Of a DNA stretch of 28,651 nucleotides, positions 25,151 to 28,651 are shown one piece after another; the first letter of the stretch is position 1, and each line of letters opens with the position of its first letter. The DNA lies in NCBI GenBank assembly GCA_001940725.1, contig MDVR01000022.1, positions 4,938 to 33,588 on the forward strand, given 5' to 3'. The translations under genes and the position numbers were made by a program. The notes under the pieces are model-generated. The model had not been told where the DNA came from. It saw nothing but the letters and a program-made list of their open reading frames with translations, and searched no databases. Source of the stretch: Candidatus Heimdallarchaeota archaeon LC_2. Lineage in GTDB: Archaea > Asgardarchaeota > Heimdallarchaeia > Heimdallarchaeales > Kariarchaeaceae.

Positions 25151-25289
25151 CTTTTATTCAGTTATTTTCTTCTATATGTAACTTAAGGATGCCCAGAGGT
25201 ATTTTGAATGAATAAAGACAGATGAATGCGGAATTGAGTATAACTCGGCTGAGAAAACCTTTTAATGAATAATATCTAGATTTATAACG

Positions 25290-25625
25290 ATGAAGGGAGA
25301 CCCATGGGATGACGTGGATTCAAACAAATTCAAGGAAAGTAGATTTTCTAGAGATTCTATTCTAAATTTCACAATACCGATTCTTAAAGAAATTATATCA
25401 TTTGGTTTAGTTTTAACTATTTTGAGTATTATTGTATATTTTTCATTCTTATCTGTTATATTGGTATTTGAGAAGGTGGGAGGAATTATTAAACCTATTA
25501 TAATCGCTCTTTTTATATTTTTAATTCCGATAATATTATTTATCGATCTGTTAACAGGGAAAATCGGTATTTGGAAAACATTCCTGAAGGCATTACTAAT
25601 TAGGGGAGCCTTTGAATTGGATTGA
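25290..25625 (+). CDS. Small membrane protein, two TM helices (111 aa)
   Basis: The N-terminus is polar and charged (MKGDPWDDVDSNKFKESRFS). Two hydrophobic helices follow near residues 37-60 (IISFGLVLTILSIIVYFSFL) and 67-88 (PIIIALFIFLIPIILFIDLL), then a short basic and hydrophobic tail ending RGAFELD. It is an unrecognised integral membrane protein. A TATA-like GAATAATATC lies about 20-25 bases ahead of the ATG. It converges with the minus gene at 26001. It resembles the 1568-1903 protein only in layout. Confidence 0.6.
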   Translation: MKGDPWDDVDSNKFKESRFSRDSILNFTIPILKEIISFGLVLTILSIIVYFSFLSVILVFEKVGGIIKPIIIALFIFLIPIILFIDLLTGKIGIWKTFLKALLIRGAFELD

Positions 25626-26000
25626 AGTACCTAGATCAACATTTTCAATATATTGGTAATTTCTTGGTTAGGTAAAATCTAGTAATTCAGAAAATATGAA
25701 AATTCAATAATTTGTTGAGAGTGATAGATAATTACATAGGTCAGCCCTTGTAGAAGCTGTGAAATTGGGCTAATTTAGTTTCCTTATAAAAACTGGAAAA
25801 CGATGTTTTGACAGATAATGATCTTTCGTTCTATCTCTCCTGTGTGGTTGATCAAGTCGGTTGATTGAATGGGTGATGATAGTGTTGAAGATCGATATTA
25901 TTATTGGGTTACCCAATAATACTCAATAGATGCTTCTTTGTTAGTTCGTGTATTGTTTGTTGTTCTGATCGATAAGGGACAATATATCTAGAGTGATTAG
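25626..26000. other. Intergenic region between convergent genes
   Basis: No gene is seen. It contains AGCCC/GGGCT about 20 bases apart near 25744-25772, a possible weak hairpin, and the strong palindrome at 25900-25920 listed separately. Both may act on the 3' ends of the two convergent transcripts. Confidence 0.3.
25900..25920. repeat. Perfect 10-bp palindrome with a single central base
   Basis: ATTATTGGGT, one T, ACCCAATAAT. It is symmetrical enough for a dimeric DNA-binding protein and is far from any start codon, 80 bases beyond the stop of the minus gene and 275 beyond the plus gene. The sequence goes on into another ACTCAATA. Confidence 0.75.
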
Positions 26001-26570
26001 CTAGTAACTTGGTGGAGGTAATAAATTCTTGGATCTATAGTCAACCAATTCAATAACTTCCACTTTAAGTTTCATAAAAGAATCAATCTTGTCATCATCT
26101 ATTACACGATCAATCCAGACATCATCTGAATTGTAAATTTTTGTGAGACTCACCCTATTTTCTAACTTATGAGAAGTGATAATAGTTTTGTATTTGATAT
26201 TGCTGACCATAAATTCAAGTATCCGTACCTCAAGTTTCTTTTCCTGTTCTCTAAACTGTTCATCATACATATTATGGGTTTCATAGCTTTCACCAGTGAG
26301 TACGTCAATTAGGTAGGTATTGAATCTCTGTCTTTCTAAATATTGATTCAATTCTCCTTTAAGTAATCTTCTCTCGACTTCAATATCCTTATCGTCATCA
26401 ATTTCCTTTATGAATGAAGCGTATAACTCGCCATACGATTCTCGCATGTTATGATTGCTATGAAGTAGTTTGAAGCCTTCTTTAAGGAAAAACATCACTT
26501 TATAATCAAATAAATTGAAACCTCCTGATCTAGGATCTGATCCTTGTTGTACAGTTATGAAAAGTTTCAT
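26001..26570 (-). CDS. Hypothetical soluble protein (189 aa)
   Basis: This is an unrecognised charged protein. It starts with a strand (MKLFITVQQGSDPRSGGFNL), followed by mostly helical acidic sequence (SFIKEIDDDKDIEVERRLLK, DEQFREQEKKLEVRILEFMV), more strands near KYKTIITSHKLENRV, and the tail NLLPPPSY. There is no signal peptide or membrane helix. The first strand with LFITVQQGSDPRSGG resembles a roadblock-like or nucleotide-binding start only loosely. A TATA-like AATATTTATTATTT (about 26594-26607) lies upstream of the ATG. Confidence 0.6.
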   Translation of the reverse strand: MKLFITVQQGSDPRSGGFNLFDYKVMFFLKEGFKLLHSNHNMRESYGELYASFIKEIDDDKDIEVERRLLKGELNQYLERQRFNTYLIDVLTGESYETHNMYDEQFREQEKKLEVRILEFMVSNIKYKTIITSHKLENRVSLTKIYNSDDVWIDRVIDDDKIDSFMKLKVEVIELVDYRSKNLLPPPSY

Positions 26571-26637
26571 GGTTTAACAAAGTCTTTTCAAATAATAAAT
26601 ATTGTGCATAGTAGGATATCTATCACACTATTTAATA

Positions 26638-26727
26638 TCAGAATTCAATGTCTATCGGTCCATCACTGGGAAATGCAGGTATGCATTGTTTTACCATGTT
26701 GAGTAGGTATTTTGAAAGGTTCATCAT
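26638..26727 (-). CDS. Doubtful 29-residue ORF
   Basis: ATG 26725-26727 to TGA 26638-26640 encodes MMNLSKYLLNMVKQCIPAFP then SDGPIDIEF. The composition is protein-like but it is short, and it covers a short copy of the dispersed repeat (26657-26680, GGGAAATGCAGG on plus). It may be a peptide or a gene relic. The rest of 26571-26932 shows no gene. Confidence 0.2.
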   Translation of the reverse strand: MMNLSKYLLNMVKQCIPAFPSDGPIDIEF

Positions 26728-26932
26728 TATTCATGCCCCGAATTAATATTATTGATTAATTGTTACATTCTGTTCATTTATCCTTAAAACACAACACTAC
26801 AGTACAAATACATGTATTGAGAAATGACGTAATGGAAAACAAAGTAACAATTCCTAAATGGTCTGATAAATTCAATAATTACCATTTACGATTTATAGAA
26901 ATATTTTAGAAATGGTTTAAAATAATTACATA

Positions 26933-27781
26933 TTGAAAACCAATATCTTACAATCAGCATTACTTATTTTCCTTATTTTGTTAAGTCCAACCCCGACAAC
27001 AGTTGCACTTGGAAGTTGCAATTTCTTTGCCTGTTATGATGATAATTTGCCAATAGATGTTGGTGATATCTTTACTTGGACGTATATACAACAATCCACT
27101 TCAAATTTCGGAGAGGATATAACGTCTCCACCTTTTCAACTACCTTCTTATTTCCCTGTTTCATCTGCTATAACTAAGGGATTCCCTATTAGCATTGGGA
27201 ATTCAACTTCGTTAATTCAAATTGAAATACTCCAAGACATCAAAGGAATCAAATCGATCGACTTTATTCTAACAATAGAACCTTACTCTACCATTTCCAT
27301 TTCAGTTAATGGGAAGCCTGCTCCACTAATTTTCATAGACTCATTAATTGAAGAAACATTAATTTATTCCACTATAAGGAACACATCAACCTTCGAAGGA
27401 TCGAATCTCTTTAACACCTTTGAATACTCAGTATCCAATAAACCAACCGAAAAAACATCTAATAGAATGATTACTAGACAGATTGACGATGAAATATTTA
27501 CCAGAACAACTCACGTGGAGCGGACGGACTATTCCTACGAAATGGTAGAGCAAATTCATGTCCTTAGCGGTTTAATGATTTCGCAACACGTCGATTATCA
27601 AGACTTTGAAAATGGAGAAAACTTTTCAGCAGTATTTTTACTTGATGTTCCTGAATTTATCAATTTACCGGAAATTCAAAAAAATGACATAGATAAAACC
27701 AACTCATTATTAATTACCGGATTGGTAATTGCGTCGACCATAGGAGTGTTAATAGTACTCCTATACTTCAAAAAACAGTGA
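26933..27781 (+). CDS. Surface or secreted protein with C-terminal TM anchor, TTG start (282 aa)
   Basis: The signal peptide is KTNILQSALLIFLILLSPTP, TTVALG. The mature part is beta-rich (VGDIFTWTYIQQSTSNFGED) with a Cys pair near the start (CNFFAC). The last 30 residues hold one membrane helix (SLLITGLVIASTIGVLIVLL) and the tail YFKKQ. It is likely a type I membrane protein facing outward. The start codon is TTG (26933-26935); no ATG fits in front of the signal peptide. No ribosome site is seen. No family is recognised; the VGD-x-F-x-W opening recurs in archaeal surface proteins as I recall it. Confidence 0.7.
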   Translation: MKTNILQSALLIFLILLSPTPTTVALGSCNFFACYDDNLPIDVGDIFTWTYIQQSTSNFGEDITSPPFQLPSYFPVSSAITKGFPISIGNSTSLIQIEILQDIKGIKSIDFILTIEPYSTISISVNGKPAPLIFIDSLIEETLIYSTIRNTSTFEGSNLFNTFEYSVSNKPTEKTSNRMITRQIDDEIFTRTTHVERTDYSYEMVEQIHVLSGLMISQHVDYQDFENGENFSAVFLLDVPEFINLPEIQKNDIDKTNSLLITGLVIASTIGVLIVLLYFKKQ

Positions 27782-27816
27782 AATGATTAAACCTTACATT
27801 CGATCCAAATAAAGGT

Positions 27817-27996
27817 TTATGACAATTTCGGAGCGATGGCTTCTTCAATAATAGCTTTCAAATTTGATGGTTCAGACCTTATGGATCCACTGAAAAAATA
27901 AGGGGGTTGAAACATTTTCTTAATTTCAATCAAATCAGCGTAAGTTATAGCTCGTGTTGTACGGAATATTAAATAACGGAATATTTTCGGATAGCT
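27817..27996 (-). pseudogene. 3' remnant of an unknown gene cut at repeat copy B
   Basis: The minus frame is open from 27996 to TAA 27817-27819 and reads FRTTRAITYADLIEIKKMFQ, PPYFFSGSIRSEPSNLKAII, EEAIAPKLS. This is convincing protein sequence, but there is no start codon. The frame closes with TAG (27997-27999) just where the sequence of dispersed repeat copy B begins (27985). The repeat therefore seems to have removed or replaced the 5' part. It is convergent with the previous gene. The family is unknown. Confidence 0.45.
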
Positions 27997-28232
27997 CTAT
28001 CTTTGTGCAATCTAATTTTTTCCAACTTTATTTATAATGTTAACTTAAACTAGGCAGGAAGTAGATCTCACTCAGACAGATGATAGGAAAGGGAGGTCTT
28101 TTGGAAAACCATGTTAGAAGTACTATAACTATGTTTTAACTATGTTTTTAATGAACCGGATTGTGATTTGTTTGAATGATTTTGGGATTGGGTTCGCTTA
28201 TGAAAACAGCTCAGGTTGGAATCGATCTAGGC
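27985..28232 (+). repeat. Dispersed repeat, copy B (longest)
   Basis: It begins TTTCGGATAGCTCTATCTTT, matching copy A through about 28160, and continues with TGGGATTGGGTTCGCT and GAAAACAGCTCAGGTTGGAA, matching copy C. It thus joins A and C into one family of at least 240 bases. It contains a small internal duplication, AACTATGTTTTAACTATGTTTT (near 28125-28146). No function is visible. Confidence 0.75.
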
Positions 28233-28268
28233 TGTCTTAAGATAAACTGATTAATTAATTGAAATTGT

Positions 28269-28332
28269 GATTGACGTAGTCAATCAGCAATATTTTTAAT
28301 TAAAAATCATAAAGCGGAGTGTGAGCTCCGCT
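28269..28332. repeat. Three successive dyads next to the transposase 3' end
   Basis: GATTGAC-GTA-GTCAATC (28269-28285), ATTTTTAATTAAAAAT (28292-28307, perfect palindrome) and AGCGGAG-TGTGAG-CTCCGCT (28313-28332). They lie just beyond the transposase stop, so one may be the insertion-sequence end and the GC-rich one a terminator. Confidence 0.6.
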
Positions 28333-28359
28333 AAATTAGTATTTTATTTCGGGTGAAAA

Positions 28360-28651
28360 TCAGACAAATATGCTGTATTTTGTCTTTTCAAATCCCATTT
28401 CATCACATGCAATTTTGATGAGTAATAAAATGCAGAATGAAAGGAAGACATGTTGTTTTATGGGATTTTCGTTTACAACTCGTGGGCTACCTAGCCCACA
28501 GTAACCTTTGGCATAGGCAAAGGTTCGTTCCACAGCATTACGTCGCCAGTACACCTTCCAATAGGTGTACTCGCTCATATCATGGGGAAGAAAGTCTTGA
28601 ATTGATTTATTCTTAAGATCCGTTTTATTGGGGCGGATAATACTGGAAGCT
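28360..28651 (-). CDS. DDE transposase, C-terminal part (5' end outside window)
   Basis: The frame enters from the right edge and ends at 28360. It reads IIRPNKTDLKNKSIQDFLPH then SEYTYWKVYWRRNAVERTFA, YAKGYCGLGSPRVVNENPIK, QHVFLSFCILLLIKIAC. The RRNAVERTFAYAKG segment carries the catalytic Glu of the DDE triad and is typical of IS4/IS5-superfamily transposases. The portion seen has no break, so this copy may be intact. It may or may not be the same type as the broken transposase at 12990, whose matching region is missing. Confidence 0.8.
   Translation of the reverse strand, partial: ASSIIRPNKTDLKNKSIQDFLPHDMSEYTYWKVYWRRNAVERTFAYAKGYCGLGSPRVVNENPIKQHVFLSFCILLLIKIACDEMGFEKTKYSIFV

Noticed and set aside
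24997..25215. A 72-codon plus-strand ORF (MIGNADFFQKAF...) inside repeat copy C
   Set aside because: Copies A and B break this frame with stops, so it is not a conserved coding frame; it is treated as part of the repeat.

Overview
This AT-rich, gene-sparse window most resembles an Asgard archaeon (Promethearchaeota). The sequence shows three Ras/Rab-like small GTPases next to a receiver plus longin/roadblock-like protein. It also shows long secreted proteins ending in a Ser/Thr-rich stalk, one C-terminal membrane helix and a basic tail, an Lrp-like winged-helix regulator, and TATA-like boxes about 25 bases before start codons (leaderless transcription). The lineage is an inference; no rRNA or marker gene is present.

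Layout. 1-3.9 kb: the 3' end of a cut gene, several small hypothetical genes, a minus-strand tRNA (anticodon GCC) and decayed gene relics. 3.9-6.9 kb: a giant surface protein whose signal peptide sits in another frame because an A-tract is one base short. 7.4-12.5 kb: a signalling block with three GTPases, a receiver/longin protein, an Lrp-like regulator and a small secreted protein. 13-14.2 kb: a broken DDE transposase and relics. 14.2-16.7 kb: a minus-strand operon (C2H2 zinc-finger protein, Smr-domain protein, 32-residue ORF, DEDD-type exonuclease) in which a 478-bp segment is present three times in perfect tandem. 16.7-17.1 kb: a divergent intergenic region full of dyads. 17.1-21.6 kb: a convergent pair, a P-loop ATPase fused to a PD-(D/E)xK-like nuclease and an 810-residue GHKL (Hsp90/MutL-like) ATPase. 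22-25 kb: a Cys-rich ORF with an in-frame TGA and a second giant surface protein with three Ig-like repeats. 25-28.65 kb: small membrane, secreted and unknown proteins, gene relics, and the 3' end of another DDE transposase.

How the parts may work together. The 14.2-21.6 kb block (zinc finger, Smr, 3'-5' exonuclease, ATPase-nuclease, GHKL ATPase) reads as a nucleic-acid-processing or defence island beside transposon debris, and is the best candidate for an undescribed system. The 7.4-10.7 kb block combines GTPases with a longin-like domain, the fold class that regulates small GTPases, behind a receiver domain lacking its phosphoacceptor aspartate. Between genes, pieces of one dispersed repeat family recur at least six times in the same orientation, and several intergenic stretches hold gene remnants, so this region is being remodelled.
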